Positions 8,925 to 17,987 of a DNA stretch of 42,284 nt are shown one piece after another. Where the stretch lies: contig LURN01000001.1 in NCBI GenBank assembly GCA_001628405.1, positions 1-42,284 on the forward strand. The letters run 5' to 3'. Position numbers and translations under genes: made by a program. Origin of the DNA: Candidatus Thioglobus sp. REDSEA-S12_B1. GTDB taxonomy: Bacteria; Pseudomonadota; Gammaproteobacteria; PS1; Pseudothioglobaceae. The notes below the pieces were generated by a model, which was not told the origin of the DNA, made no database searches, and saw only the letters and a program-made list of their open reading frames with translations. Numbering within the stretch: the stretch's first letter is position 1; every line of letters starts with the position of its first letter.

Positions 8925-10733
8925 TTATTTCTTTAAAGATTCTCGTATTTTAGTCGCTAATTTTAGATTAATGCCAACAACTTTTTGAAGTTCATCAACA
9001 CTAGCATTTTCAATTTCTTGAATACCTCCAAAATGATTTAAAAGTGCGCTCCTTTTGTTCACACCAACCCCCTTAATTGATTCCAGAGAAGACTTTGTTC
9101 TTTTTTTAGCTCTTTTTTTGCGATGATTTTTAATAGCAAATCGGTGAGACTCATCCCTGATATGATTAATCAAAAGAAGAGCAGGATCAAAAGGCGTTAG
9201 GTTAATCTTCTTAACCTTTTCGTCTTTAACAGTTATTAAGGTTTCAAGACCCGACTTTCTTCCCTCTCCTTTTGCAATACCCACCAACAAAACATTGTCT
9301 ATTCCAATTGAATTCATAACCATAATGGCTTGGTTTAGTTGGCCTAAGCCGCCATCAATAAACACAATATCTGGCATCTCTTTATTTGCCTCTTGAAGCC
9401 TAGAGTACCTTCTAAAGACAGCCTGATTAATCGCTGCATAGTCATCCCCTAGAGTAATGTCTTTGATATTAAATTGTCTATACTCACTCGTCTTAGGCGA
9501 GCCTTTTTCAAAGACGACACATGATGCAGTGGTCGCCTCACCCATTGTATGACTAATATCAAAACACTCCATAACCTCAGGAAGCTTATCAAGGGCGAGT
9601 AATTTTTGGATGGCCTCAAGTTGTTTCTTTTTGGTGTACTTGAGTAGAAGTCGCTGCTTTAAATTTTCTTTAGCGTTCAATGTAGCTAATTCTAGAAAAT
9701 GCTTTTTGTCAACTCTCGGGAGATGGATCAATTTTGTTGATAGACCTTTTTCTAACAAGGACTTATCCTTTAGTTTATGACTAATGACAATTTCTTTAGG
9801 GGTATTCTTTCCGAGGTAGTATAGAGGCAAAAAAGCACTTAATACTGACTCACAGGAATCGTTTTTTGCATTTTTTGGGAAGAAGGTCTCACTGCCAATC
9901 TGCTTGCCAGATCTCACAAATACAATTTCAATGCAGTGAATCTGTGAATCTTTTACAATACTCAAAACATCCATATCCGATGTGAATTGTGAGCTGTGTC
10001 TTTCCTGTATAGTCCTGAGACTAATCAGTTGATCTCTATATGTCGCTGCCGCTTCATAATCAAGCTCACTGGATGCCGCTTTCATTTTTTTGGAGACCTC
10101 ATTTAAAAGTTTAGTTGACTTCCCGTTCAAAAAAAGACTCACCAATTTAACATCTTGTTCATACCTTTCATCAGAAATTTTTCCAACACAAGGCGCACTG
10201 CAAAGTCCGATTTGATATTCTAGGCATGGACGGGAGCGAGCCCTATAAAAACTGTTACTGCACTGCCTGACTTTGAATATTTTTTTTAGAAGATCAAGAG
10301 CATCTCTTGCAGCATACTTTGAAGGATAAGGTCCAAAGTAATGATAATCCTTGTTCTTCTTTCCTCTATACATTCCAAGCCTTGGGTGGTGATCATTACT
10401 AATATAGATATAAGGGTAGCTTTTAGAGTCTTTGAGAAGAATATTGTATTTGGGTTTGAACTGCTTAATGAGATCATTCTCAAGAAGGAGCGCCTGCGTT
10501 TCAGTTTTGGTTAAGGTGATCGAAAAGTCATGGATATTTTTTTGGAGTAACTGTGTTTTTTCATCTTGGGATGATTTATTAAAGTAATTTGAAACACGAT
10601 TTTTTAAGTTTTTTGCCTTACCAACATAGATAACATTTCCAGATTTATCAAGCATCTTGTAGACGCCAGATTCTTTTGTCAGATTTTTTAATTTTAATTT
10701 TAGATTTTCTTCCTGCCCCTCTATTTCACCCAA
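8925..10733 (-). CDS. uvrC: Excinuclease ABC subunit C
   Basis: UvrC makes the dual incisions in nucleotide excision repair after UvrAB marks the lesion. The 602 residues contain the GIY-YIG nuclease (GVYKML and VIYVGKAKNLKNRV, about residues 22-50), a UVR domain (ELDYEAAATYRDQL, about 218-231), the RNase H-like endonuclease domain (FDISHTMG and FIDGGLGQLNQA) and C-terminal helix-hairpin-helix motifs (SIKGVGVNKRSALLNHFGG). Length fits the family (E. coli 610). The start is uncertain: the only standard-type initiator is a TTG at 10733 with no clear ribosome binding site, although it gives about the right N-terminal length. This point abuts the start-less mlaC, so the 5' end may sit at a rearrangement or assembly junction. 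Confidence 0.93.
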   Translation of the reverse strand: MGEIEGQEENLKLKLKNLTKESGVYKMLDKSGNVIYVGKAKNLKNRVSNYFNKSSQDEKTQLLQKNIHDFSITLTKTETQALLLENDLIKQFKPKYNILLKDSKSYPYIYISNDHHPRLGMYRGKKNKDYHYFGPYPSKYAARDALDLLKKIFKVRQCSNSFYRARSRPCLEYQIGLCSAPCVGKISDERYEQDVKLVSLFLNGKSTKLLNEVSKKMKAASSELDYEAAATYRDQLISLRTIQERHSSQFTSDMDVLSIVKDSQIHCIEIVFVRSGKQIGSETFFPKNAKNDSCESVLSAFLPLYYLGKNTPKEIVISHKLKDKSLLEKGLSTKLIHLPRVDKKHFLELATLNAKENLKQRLLLKYTKKKQLEAIQKLLALDKLPEVMECFDISHTMGEATTASCVVFEKGSPKTSEYRQFNIKDITLGDDYAAINQAVFRRYSRLQEANKEMPDIVFIDGGLGQLNQAIMVMNSIGIDNVLLVGIAKGEGRKSGLETLITVKDEKVKKINLTPFDPALLLINHIRDESHRFAIKNHRKKRAKKRTKSSLESIKGVGVNKRSALLNHFGGIQEIENASVDELQKVVGINLKLATKIRESLKK

Positions 10734-10737
10734 TTCT

Positions 10738-11277
10738 GCTGGAAGCTCAGCATCAGAACAAGTAGAAGCAATACTGAATAATGTCGTTTGCTCTTTTATA
10801 GATTTAAATAGTGATGATGATGGTTCAATAAAGTCAACTCTTAATCTTACTAAAAAAGAAATTATTCCTTATATCGATTTAGAATATAGCACAGAGCTTG
10901 CACTAGGAGATTATTGGAGTCAGCTTGATACAAAACAAAGGAAAATTTTTGAAAGGGATATTAAGAATTCACTTATCAATGATTATGTTGGAATTTTGTC
11001 TGAAATCACCGAGTGGGAAGAGATAATCATCTCGGTTGATAATAATTTCAGCCAAAACGAAAACACTGCAAGAGTTAAAGTTTCAATCTCTCTTGAAAGT
11101 GACCCTAGCTCTATTGCAACTGTAACTCTTAAACTAATCAATAAGAATCGCTGGAAGATTTATGATTTAGAATACCAATCGGTTAGTATCTTAGATATAG
11201 AAAAAATTGGATATGACTCTAAAATAAAACGTCAAGGCATTGATAACTTGATTGAAAGAATGCTATCAAAAACATAA
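10738..11277 (+). pseudogene. mlaC: MlaC-like phospholipid-binding protein lacking a start codon and signal peptide
   Basis: The plus frame is open from 10663 to the TAA at 11275-11277. From about 10741 it reads as mature MlaC: EIIPYIDLEYSTELALGDYW and KQRKIFERDIKNSL are the family's conserved core, followed by the NTF2-like beta-sheet and the ending RQGIDNLIERMLSK. MlaC is the periplasmic shuttle of the Mla pathway that returns phospholipids from the outer to the inner membrane, and it precedes murA in many gammaproteobacteria. No ATG, GTG or TTG occurs in frame before a TTG at 10996, which would discard the first half of the domain. No signal peptide is encoded. The open frame runs head-on into the uvrC 5' end. 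The gene therefore appears decapitated, or the contig is joined here. Coordinates mark the recognisable part. Confidence 0.75.
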
Positions 11278-11282
11278 ACTAA

Positions 11283-12542
11283 ATGTATAAATTAGATATT
11301 CATGGTGGATCTCCTCTAACTGGGAGCATCAAAACCTCGGGGTCAAAAAACGCGACTCTTCCGATCTTCTTCTCTTCAATTCTTGCAGACGGACCTCTAA
11401 AACTCTCAAACACGCCCCAGCTTAGTGATGTTTCGACAACTCTTAGACTCTTAATGGACATGGGCTCAAACTTTGTTCTTGAGGAGGATGGATCCATATT
11501 TATTGACTCATCTAAGCTGACTAATTTGACCGCTGAATATGCTTTAGTAAAAACAATGCGCGCTTCTATTTTGACTCTTGGGCCGATGCTCGCAAAATAC
11601 AAGAAAGCAAAAATCTCCCTGCCAGGTGGTTGCGCCATAGGAACAAGGCCGGTCAACTTGCATCTAGACGCTCTAGAGAAGATGGGTGCAACTATTGAAG
11701 TAAAGAATGGCTACATCTATGCTTCTGCAAAAGAGCTTAAAGGGGCTCAAATCAATTTTGACCTAATCTCAGTTACCGCAACGGAAAACATAGTTATGGC
11801 GGCAACCCTTGCCAAAGGCATTACAACTATTAACAATGCTGCTCAAGAACCCGAAGTCACTGACCTGATTCGATGCTTAAAAAAAATGGGCGCTAAAATT
11901 ACGGGAGAGAACACTTCTTCACTTATCATAGAGGGAGTCGATCATCTTGATGGCTGTGAATATTCGATTTGTCCTGATCGAATTGAGGCTGGAACTTACC
12001 TCGTTGCTGCAGCGATAACTGGCGGCAAAATTACTGTGAACAACATTGAGCCAGACTCAATGAGAGCGGTTATTGGCAAACTCATAGAAACTGGCGCGGA
12101 TATTCAGACTAATCAAAACTCTATTAAATTAGATATGAAAGGCAAGAGACCTAACCCAGTCAATATTCGAACGAGCGCCTATCCAAACTTTCCAACAGAT
12201 ATGCAGGCTCAATTTATGGCGCTTAATTCCATTGCAGAGGGAAGCAGCACTATCACAGAAACAATCTTTGAAAATCGTTTTATGCATGTACCTGAACTCA
12301 GTCGTATGGGAGCAGACCTGAAGCTAGAAGGCAACACAGTTGTATGTAAAGGGGTAAAATCTTTGTCTGGCGCGAATTTGATGGCTACTGACCTAAGAGC
12401 ATCTGCTAGCCTTGTTTTGGCAGGTTTAGCGGCTCATGGGACTACAACTATTGAGCGCGTCTATCATCTCGATCGAGGTTATGAGATGATTGAAGAAAAA
12501 TTTAAAATGCTTGGCGCCAATATAGAACGCGTTCAGCACTAA
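11283..12542 (+). CDS. murA: UDP-N-acetylglucosamine 1-carboxyvinyltransferase
   Basis: MurA transfers enolpyruvate from PEP to UDP-GlcNAc, the first committed step of peptidoglycan synthesis in the cytoplasm. The 419-residue protein has the family length. SGSKNATLPI at 19-28 carries the catalytic Lys/Asn pair. The active-site cysteine is Cys117 in LPGGCAIGTRPV, so the enzyme is predicted fosfomycin-sensitive. AYPNFPTDMQAQ holds the conserved catalytic Asp. It begins 5 bases after the mlaC remnant and is followed by hisG after 33 bases, matching the widespread mla-murA-hisG-hisD order. The usual mlaB and bolA/ibaG genes between mlaC and murA are absent. Confidence 0.97.
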   Translation: MYKLDIHGGSPLTGSIKTSGSKNATLPIFFSSILADGPLKLSNTPQLSDVSTTLRLLMDMGSNFVLEEDGSIFIDSSKLTNLTAEYALVKTMRASILTLGPMLAKYKKAKISLPGGCAIGTRPVNLHLDALEKMGATIEVKNGYIYASAKELKGAQINFDLISVTATENIVMAATLAKGITTINNAAQEPEVTDLIRCLKKMGAKITGENTSSLIIEGVDHLDGCEYSICPDRIEAGTYLVAAAITGGKITVNNIEPDSMRAVIGKLIETGADIQTNQNSIKLDMKGKRPNPVNIRTSAYPNFPTDMQAQFMALNSIAEGSSTITETIFENRFMHVPELSRMGADLKLEGNTVVCKGVKSLSGANLMATDLRASASLVLAGLAAHGTTTIERVYHLDRGYEMIEEKFKMLGANIERVQH

Positions 12543-12575
12543 AACTTTACTAGACAACTAGATTAAAAAAACAGC

Positions 12576-13193
12576 ATGCTAACGATTGCACTATCAAAAG
12601 GTCGAATTTTAGACCAAACTTTGCCGCTTTTAGAGAAGGCTGGAATCAGCATTCCTAAAAGTGAATTAGAGAGTAGAAAACTAATCTTAGATACCAACAT
12701 TGCAGATATAAAGGTCATCGTTCTTAGAGCGAGTGATGTTCCAGTATTCGTTCAGCATGGCGCTGCAGACTTTGGGGTTGCCGGAAAAGATGTTTTGATG
12801 GAGCATGGGGCTGACGGTGTGTTTGAACTTCTAGATTTAGAAATCTCAAAATGCAAGCTTATGGTTGCTGCTGAGAAGAATAAGAATCTCAACAAAAGCA
12901 CTCTTAAGGTCGCTACAAAATACGTTAAATCAGCAAAAGAGTATTTTTATCAGCAAGGCAAGCAAATTGAGGTCATTAAGCTTTATGGGGCTATGGAGCT
13001 TGCACCTATAGTTGGGCTCTCTGACTGCATAGTTGACCTAGTAGATACAGGAAACACATTAAAGGCAAACAATCTAGTTCCATTGGAGTTAATCCATGAA
13101 ATCAGCTCTAGACTCATTGTTAACTCAGCCGCTTTTAATACCAAGCATGCTGAAATTAGTGACTGGATTCAAAAAATTGAACAGAGTATATGA
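12576..13193 (+). CDS. hisG: ATP phosphoribosyltransferase, short (HisZ-dependent) form
   Basis: HisG condenses ATP with PRPP in the first step of histidine synthesis. At 205 residues this is the short form, which has the two catalytic lobes but no C-terminal regulatory ACT-like domain (E. coli HisG has 299). The start [17 protein letters not shown] and the PRPP loop [14 protein letters not shown] (about 150-163) are diagnostic. Short HisG proteins need the HisS-like subunit HisZ for activity and feedback control. No hisZ is in this window, so it should be elsewhere. The stop overlaps the hisD start by four bases (ATGA), implying coupled translation. Confidence 0.96.
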   Translation: MLTIALSKGRILDQTLPLLEKAGISIPKSELESRKLILDTNIADIKVIVLRASDVPVFVQHGAADFGVAGKDVLMEHGADGVFELLDLEISKCKLMVAAEKNKNLNKSTLKVATKYVKSAKEYFYQQGKQIEVIKLYGAMELAPIVGLSDCIVDLVDTGNTLKANNLVPLELIHEISSRLIVNSAAFNTKHAEISDWIQKIEQSI

Positions 13194-14488
13194 TTAATAA
13201 GTTTTCGACTCTTGATAATGATTTTGATAGTGAGCTCGATTCATTGATTGCATGGGATAGCTCAATCGATGAAGAAATCAGCAATTCTGTTAAAAAAATC
13301 ATTAATGATGTTAAGCGAAATGGTGATAGCTCAGTTCTAGATTACACCAAGCAGTTTGACTCAATTATGGCAAAGTCCATTTCAGAGCTGACCATGCCTA
13401 AGGAGAGACTTAAACAAGCGTTTGATAATCTTGAGAAGGAACAAAAAGACGCCCTCTCGATTGCGGCTGAGAGAATAAAATCTTATCACCAAAATCAAGT
13501 TCAAGAGTCTTGGAATTACTCGGAAGATGACGGCACAGTATTAGGACAAAAAATCACACCTCTAGAGCGAGCTGGGCTTTATGTTCCTGGAGGTAAGGCA
13601 GCTTACCCATCCTCAGTTCTTATGAACAGTATTCCAGCAAAAGTCGCTGGAGTTGAAGAGCTCATTATGGTCGTTCCAACTCCAAAAGGCATCGTCAACG
13701 AATTAGTCCTGGCAGCAGCCTATGTTGCAGAAGTTGACTTAGTCATAACCATAGGCGGCGCTCAAGCTATTGCTGCACTTGCCTACGGAACGGAGTCAAT
13801 TCCGAAGGTTGATAAGATTGTTGGTCCAGGAAATATATACGTAGCTACTGCTAAGAGGCAAGTTTATGGACAGGTTGGAATTGATATGATTGCTGGTCCA
13901 TCAGAGATTCTCATCATATGTGATGGCAAAACGAATCCGGATTGGGTAGCCATGGATCTTTTCTCTCAAGCTGAGCATGATGAAGATGCCCAAGCAATCC
14001 TTCTGTGCCCCGATGAGGAGTTCATTAAAGAAGTTGAAAAAAGCATTTCAAAACTTCTTCCTTCTTTGGAGAGAGAACAAATCATCAAGACCTCTCTTGA
14101 AAAGAGGGGCGCTCTCATTTTGACGCAAGATATTGATGAAGCGGTAAAAATTTCTAACCGAATAGCTCCAGAGCATCTTGAACTTTCAGTTGAGGATCCC
14201 GAATCAATCATTGATGACATTAAGCATGCAGGAGCAATATTTATGGGCACATACTCTTCTGAAGCACTGGGCGATTATTGCGCTGGTACAAACCACGTCC
14301 TACCAACATCGAGTACTGCAAGATTTTCATCACCTCTAGGAGTATATGATTTTATTAAAAGGTCCAGCATTGTTATGGCATCAAAAGATGGGGCTAATAA
14401 GCTGGGTAAAACTGCCTCAGTACTTGCCTATGGGGAGGGTCTTGAGGCGCATGCTAAATCAGCGTTGTACCGGACAGATAAGAGCTAG
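13190..14488 (+). CDS. hisD: Histidinol dehydrogenase
   Basis: HisD carries out the last two NAD-dependent oxidations, L-histidinol to L-histidine. The 432-residue length is standard. [12 protein letters not shown] and [15 protein letters not shown] are in the N-terminal domain. The signature [14 protein letters not shown] followed by [12 protein letters not shown] spans about 212-245. Zn and catalytic residues lie in [11 protein letters not shown] (His near 263) and in RIAPEHLEL (Glu/His near 325), and [14 protein letters not shown] is near 361. It overlaps hisG by four bases. Its stop codon directly abuts the last base of the convergent ABC ATPase gene, leaving no room for a dedicated intergenic terminator. 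Confidence 0.97.
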   Translation: MINKFSTLDNDFDSELDSLIAWDSSIDEEISNSVKKIINDVKRNGDSSVLDYTKQFDSIMAKSISELTMPKERLKQAFDNLEKEQKDALSIAAERIKSYHQNQVQESWNYSEDDGTVLGQKITPLERAGLYVPGGKAAYPSSVLMNSIPAKVAGVEELIMVVPTPKGIVNELVLAAAYVAEVDLVITIGGAQAIAALAYGTESIPKVDKIVGPGNIYVATAKRQVYGQVGIDMIAGPSEILIICDGKTNPDWVAMDLFSQAEHDEDAQAILLCPDEEFIKEVEKSISKLLPSLEREQIIKTSLEKRGALILTQDIDEAVKISNRIAPEHLELSVEDPESIIDDIKHAGAIFMGTYSSEALGDYCAGTNHVLPTSSTARFSSPLGVYDFIKRSSIVMASKDGANKLGKTASVLAYGEGLEAHAKSALYRTDKS

Positions 14489-15268
14489 TCAGCCTGGTAT
14501 TGCCTGGTAATAACCGTTTTCCTGAATCACCTGAATAGGCCAATCAAAGAGGTTGGTCAGGTTTGTGTTTGTTAGGATTTGATCTTTATCTCCATCCTCA
14601 ATCACCCTGCCCTCTTTTAAAAGAATCACTCTTGTGACTTCAGGTGGAATTTCATGTATGTGATGAGTGACCAAGATAACTTTTTTACCCATCCCGATGA
14701 GCTCTCTGATGATTTCAAGATACTGAAAGCAAGTACTCATATCTAGGCCGCTAGTGGGTTCATCAAAGACCAAGACAGCAGGGTCGTTTACAAGTGATCT
14801 TGCAAGCAAGAATTTTCTTTGCTCGCCAGTAGACATTGTGGAAAACTCTCTATCCTGAAGATCAGTAATTGACAATAGGTCCATCACCTCTTTAGCACGA
14901 GTCATCTTGCTTTCATCAAATGCTTGATGCTGCCATATACCATCACTTGAATAAAAACCGGAAAGTACAACATAAAGACCTAATGCAGTGTTCGAATATC
15001 CATACTGCAGGTGCTGAGAAACTACTCCCAAATTTGCTCTAAGATCATCAACATTCCACCTTTCTTTTTCAAAGATTTTAATGCTGCTATTTTTTTCTTC
15101 AACGATGTAAAGTTCACGATTCAGAAGCTTTAAGAGAGTCGTCTTTCCAGAACCATTTGGCCCGAGGATGACTGTGCTTTGACTTTCATCAATTGTCAGT
15201 GAGAAGTTGTCAAGGACTTTGTTTCTTCCTTGAAATACCGTTATATTTTGAAGATCGATAATATTCAT
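14489..15268 (-). CDS. Orphan ABC transporter ATP-binding protein (ModF/YlmA-like)
   Basis: A 259-residue single ABC ATPase with Walker A GPNGSGKTT (about 37-45), Q-loop VVSQHLQYGY, signature STGEQRKFLLAR (slightly degenerate: STGEQ in place of LSGGQ), Walker B VLVFDEPTSGLD and H-loop VTHHIHEIP. The HHIHEIPPEVTRVILLKEG segment resembles the COG1119 (ModF/YlmA) group. No permease or binding protein is adjacent, so its partner is unknown. ATPases of this group often occur as orphans. I start at the ATG at 15268, six bases after AGAGGA, rather than at a TTG three bases upstream. It ends exactly where hisD ends on the other strand. Confidence 0.85.
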   Translation of the reverse strand: MNIIDLQNITVFQGRNKVLDNFSLTIDESQSTVILGPNGSGKTTLLKLLNRELYIVEEKNSSIKIFEKERWNVDDLRANLGVVSQHLQYGYSNTALGLYVVLSGFYSSDGIWQHQAFDESKMTRAKEVMDLLSITDLQDREFSTMSTGEQRKFLLARSLVNDPAVLVFDEPTSGLDMSTCFQYLEIIRELIGMGKKVILVTHHIHEIPPEVTRVILLKEGRVIEDGDKDQILTNTNLTNLFDWPIQVIQENGYYQAIPG

Positions 15269-15335
15269 CAATATCCTCTAAAACATCTAATAGCAAAGAA
15301 GCTAACTCATCATACCATGAGAAAGAAACAAAGCT

Positions 15336-16235
15336 TTAACTTGCTTTCTTAAAACTGAGTCGAGGTAATAGCTGAGACAGGAACATACCAGAGAGCATCA
15401 ATGCGCACCCTATAAGTCCTCTGGTTGACAAGTTTTCATCCAGAATAAGCCATCCACCAAGAACAGCAAATGCACCCTCTAGGCCCAAAATAATGGCTGC
15501 ATGCGAGGATTTAGCATGCTGCTGAGCTACAACCTGAAGCGTGTAGCCTACTCCAATAGACATAATGCCTGCATAAAGAAGCGGAATCGCAGTATCAACG
15601 ATCATCTGCCAAGTAATGACTTCGATAGCAATTGCTATCAATAAACTGAGGATCGCCGAGACAAAATACTGAATCAGAGAGAGCTTTAATGGATCCATTC
15701 TTTTGGCAACATAACCGATAACTAAGACATGAGCAGCAAAGAAAATGGCACAGATCAGCTGAAGTAAATCACCTTTAGCAATACTGAAGTCTTCGTTAAT
15801 ACTGAGCAAATATAAACCAATCACCGCTATGAAAGCACCAAGCCAAGTGCCTGAGCCAGTTCTTTGACCAAAAAAGATGCCAATGAGAGGAACAAAGAAG
15901 ATATAAAGACCCGTTATAAAGCCAGCCTTTCCAGCTGTTGTATATTGGATTCCAACCTGCTGAAAGCTTGAAGCAATAAACAAGAATAACCCAGCAACAA
16001 AACCAGCAAATAAGAGCTTTTTGGTGGACGTTTCCTTATTTTCTTGAACCTTGTTTCTCTTCGACAAATACCAAACTATCGGAATCAAAAAAACCGTACC
16101 AATAAAAAACCTGGCGGTGTTAAATAGAAACGGTCCCATCGTCTCCATACCCTCCCTCTGTGCAACAAAGGCGAAGCCCCAGATTGCTGCAGCAAGAAGC
16201 ATGAGAAGGTCGGCTCTAATGGCTTGTGATTTCAT
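15336..16235 (-). CDS. EamA-family (DMT superfamily) transporter, paralogue 1
   Basis: A 299-residue integral membrane protein with about ten transmembrane helices forming two EamA repeats (about 10-145 and 155-290). Typical family signatures are AAIWGFAFVAQREGM at the first helix and GFITGLYIFFVPLIG and EGAFAVLGGWLILDE in the repeats. DMT proteins mostly export amino acids, purines or other small metabolites. This copy diverges clearly from the two upstream paralogues, which resemble each other. It is the last gene of the run, five bases after the second paralogue. Substrate unknown. Confidence 0.9.
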   Translation of the reverse strand: MKSQAIRADLLMLLAAAIWGFAFVAQREGMETMGPFLFNTARFFIGTVFLIPIVWYLSKRNKVQENKETSTKKLLFAGFVAGLFLFIASSFQQVGIQYTTAGKAGFITGLYIFFVPLIGIFFGQRTGSGTWLGAFIAVIGLYLLSINEDFSIAKGDLLQLICAIFFAAHVLVIGYVAKRMDPLKLSLIQYFVSAILSLLIAIAIEVITWQMIVDTAIPLLYAGIMSIGVGYTLQVVAQQHAKSSHAAIILGLEGAFAVLGGWLILDENLSTRGLIGCALMLSGMFLSQLLPRLSFKKAS

Positions 16236-16240
16236 AATAT

Positions 16241-17098
16241 TTAATTTTTAAATTGTCTCGCACTATAAATAGAGTGAATGAATAAAGTTAAAACAACAAT
16301 CACACCACCAAATACCGCGTTAGTTGATAACTCCTCTTTAAGAACGAGCCATGCTAACACAGTACCGATAACTGTCCCCATTGGAAAAAATATAGCGACT
16401 TCGGGCGCGGGAATATACTGAGGTGCAATTGTAATTAAGGTGAATGAGATTGCAACAAGAATACTACTTATAATGATATAGGTCATTGCTTGCGAGGATA
16501 GCGCTAATGACTCTGCAAAGAGAAGACCAACTAAGGTGATGAATAAGCCGTTAATTGCCATAGCTGGAACCATATTAACTTCCTTGTACTTTCGAAGCAG
16601 AGTGAAAGAGAAACCACCTGTAGTGACCGATGCAAGCGCAAACAAGCTTCCTGTCAAATTGACCCCACTGGTGTCACCAGACATAACAATATAAATTCCG
16701 AAAAAGACAATAATCATTGCAAGCCAGGTAAAAAGTTTTGGCTTTTCTTTTAACAAAAAAAACGAAACCAAAGCGACCATGAGGGGTGAAGCGCTAATAA
16801 TCACTAGTGTTTTCGCAAGGGTAGTGTAATGAATGGCTAAAATAAAGGTTGCTCCGCCGAGCCCTGTCAAACAGCCAATCAAGATGCCCTCTTTTCCAAT
16901 ATTCTTAATTTCATTGATTGCTCTAGATCGATAACCAATAAACAAAATAATCAGAATGCTGAGTGCAAAAAATATACCTCTCCAAAACAAAACAGTAAAA
17001 CTATCTGAGTGAGCTAACTTAACGAGTATGCCTTCAGGTGTGAGCACTAAGACGCCAAAAAATGCAATCAAGAGTCCTTTTAAATGATTAGTCATCAT
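16241..17098 (-). CDS. EamA-family (DMT superfamily) transporter, paralogue 2
   Basis: About 285 residues with two EamA repeats and roughly ten membrane helices. I place the start at the ATG-ATG at 17098/17095, giving MTNHLKGLL at the second ATG. The neighbouring paralogue begins MTRHLKGLL, which supports this choice. The longer frame to 17131 would overlap that gene's coding region. Shared blocks with paralogue 3 include TVLFWRG, FAI.YT, KTLVIIS and MIIVF.GIYIVMSG, showing a local duplication. The start lies ten bases after the end of paralogue 3, so they are probably co-transcribed. The substrate cannot be inferred. Confidence 0.9.
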   Translation of the reverse strand: MMTNHLKGLLIAFFGVLVLTPEGILVKLAHSDSFTVLFWRGIFFALSILIILFIGYRSRAINEIKNIGKEGILIGCLTGLGGATFILAIHYTTLAKTLVIISASPLMVALVSFFLLKEKPKLFTWLAMIIVFFGIYIVMSGDTSGVNLTGSLFALASVTTGGFSFTLLRKYKEVNMVPAMAINGLFITLVGLLFAESLALSSQAMTYIIISSILVAISFTLITIAPQYIPAPEVAIFFPMGTVIGTVLAWLVLKEELSTNAVFGGVIVVLTLFIHSIYSARQFKN

Positions 17099-17108
17099 TA
17101 ATATTACT

Positions 17109-17987
17109 TTAGCTGAGTTGGTTTTTAGCAAGCCTGGTGCTGTACCAAGAATGTAAAAATAGTGTCACTATTACAATGGTTCCTCCAATTATGGCGTTCG
17201 TTGAAGGCACCTCACTGATGAAATACCAAGCGATGAGAGAACCCAAAACAGTCTCTAAAGGCATAATCATTCCAACCTCTGCAGCAGGCATATATCTTGG
17301 CGCTATCGTAATTAAACTAAATGAGATGGAAAGTATTGCTCCCATAGCAATGATGTAACCAACAACTTCTGCAGGAACACTAATCTGATTCGCCATTACA
17401 AATGCAATCAGCGCGGCAATTAGACCTCCGATCGCATTCACAGGAACCATATTGATATGCTTATATTTTCGAGTCAAAGTAAAGGTAAAGCCCATCATCA
17501 CTGCTGTAATCAAAGCAAAGAAATCTCCAACAAGGTTTTGACCTCCAAAACTACCACTCATAACAATATAAATACCAATGAAGACAATAATCATGGATGT
17601 CCAGGTGATGACGCTGGATTTCTCTTTAAGTAGAAACCAGGCCACAATAGCAATCATAATGGGCCCAGTACTGATAATAACCAAAGCATTTGCGATAGAG
17701 GTGTAGACAATCGCAAAGACAAAGGTTCCTGTACTGATTCCAGAAAAGAAACCAATCACTAGCCCGCCTTTTCCAATATTTTTAAACTCATCGATCGTTT
17801 TACTTCCATACTTCATAAAGACAAGCAATGAAACGCCAACCGCATAGAGCAAACCTCTCCAAAATAAAACAGTCCAGCTATCAACTTCTGGAGAAGCCTC
17901 TTCGACCAACCGAATAAGAACGGAGTCTGGACTCAGAATGACTACCGCAAAAACGCTCATCAGTAAGCCTTTAAGGTGTCTTGTCAT
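17109..17987 (-). CDS. EamA-family (DMT superfamily) transporter, paralogue 3
   Basis: A 292-residue membrane protein with two EamA repeats and about ten helices, sister to paralogue 2 (shared TVLFWRG, LVIIS, LLKEK and GIYIVMSG blocks). Its ATG overlaps the methyltransferase stop by four bases (ATGA), so translation is probably coupled. The two very similar neighbours could act as a pair or have split substrate ranges. The operon position directly behind a methyltransferase raises the idea that a methylated metabolite is exported, but nothing in the sequence demonstrates it. Confidence 0.9.
   Translation of the reverse strand: MTRHLKGLLMSVFAVVILSPDSVLIRLVEEASPEVDSWTVLFWRGLLYAVGVSLLVFMKYGSKTIDEFKNIGKGGLVIGFFSGISTGTFVFAIVYTSIANALVIISTGPIMIAIVAWFLLKEKSSVITWTSMIIVFIGIYIVMSGSFGGQNLVGDFFALITAVMMGFTFTLTRKYKHINMVPVNAIGGLIAALIAFVMANQISVPAEVVGYIIAMGAILSISFSLITIAPRYMPAAEVGMIMPLETVLGSLIAWYFISEVPSTNAIIGGTIVIVTLFLHSWYSTRLAKNQLS

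Noticed and set aside
10996..11277. A complete 93-residue protein starting at the TTG at 10996
   Set aside because: The same frame continues upstream as recognisable MlaC sequence, so 10996 is inside the domain and not a natural start.
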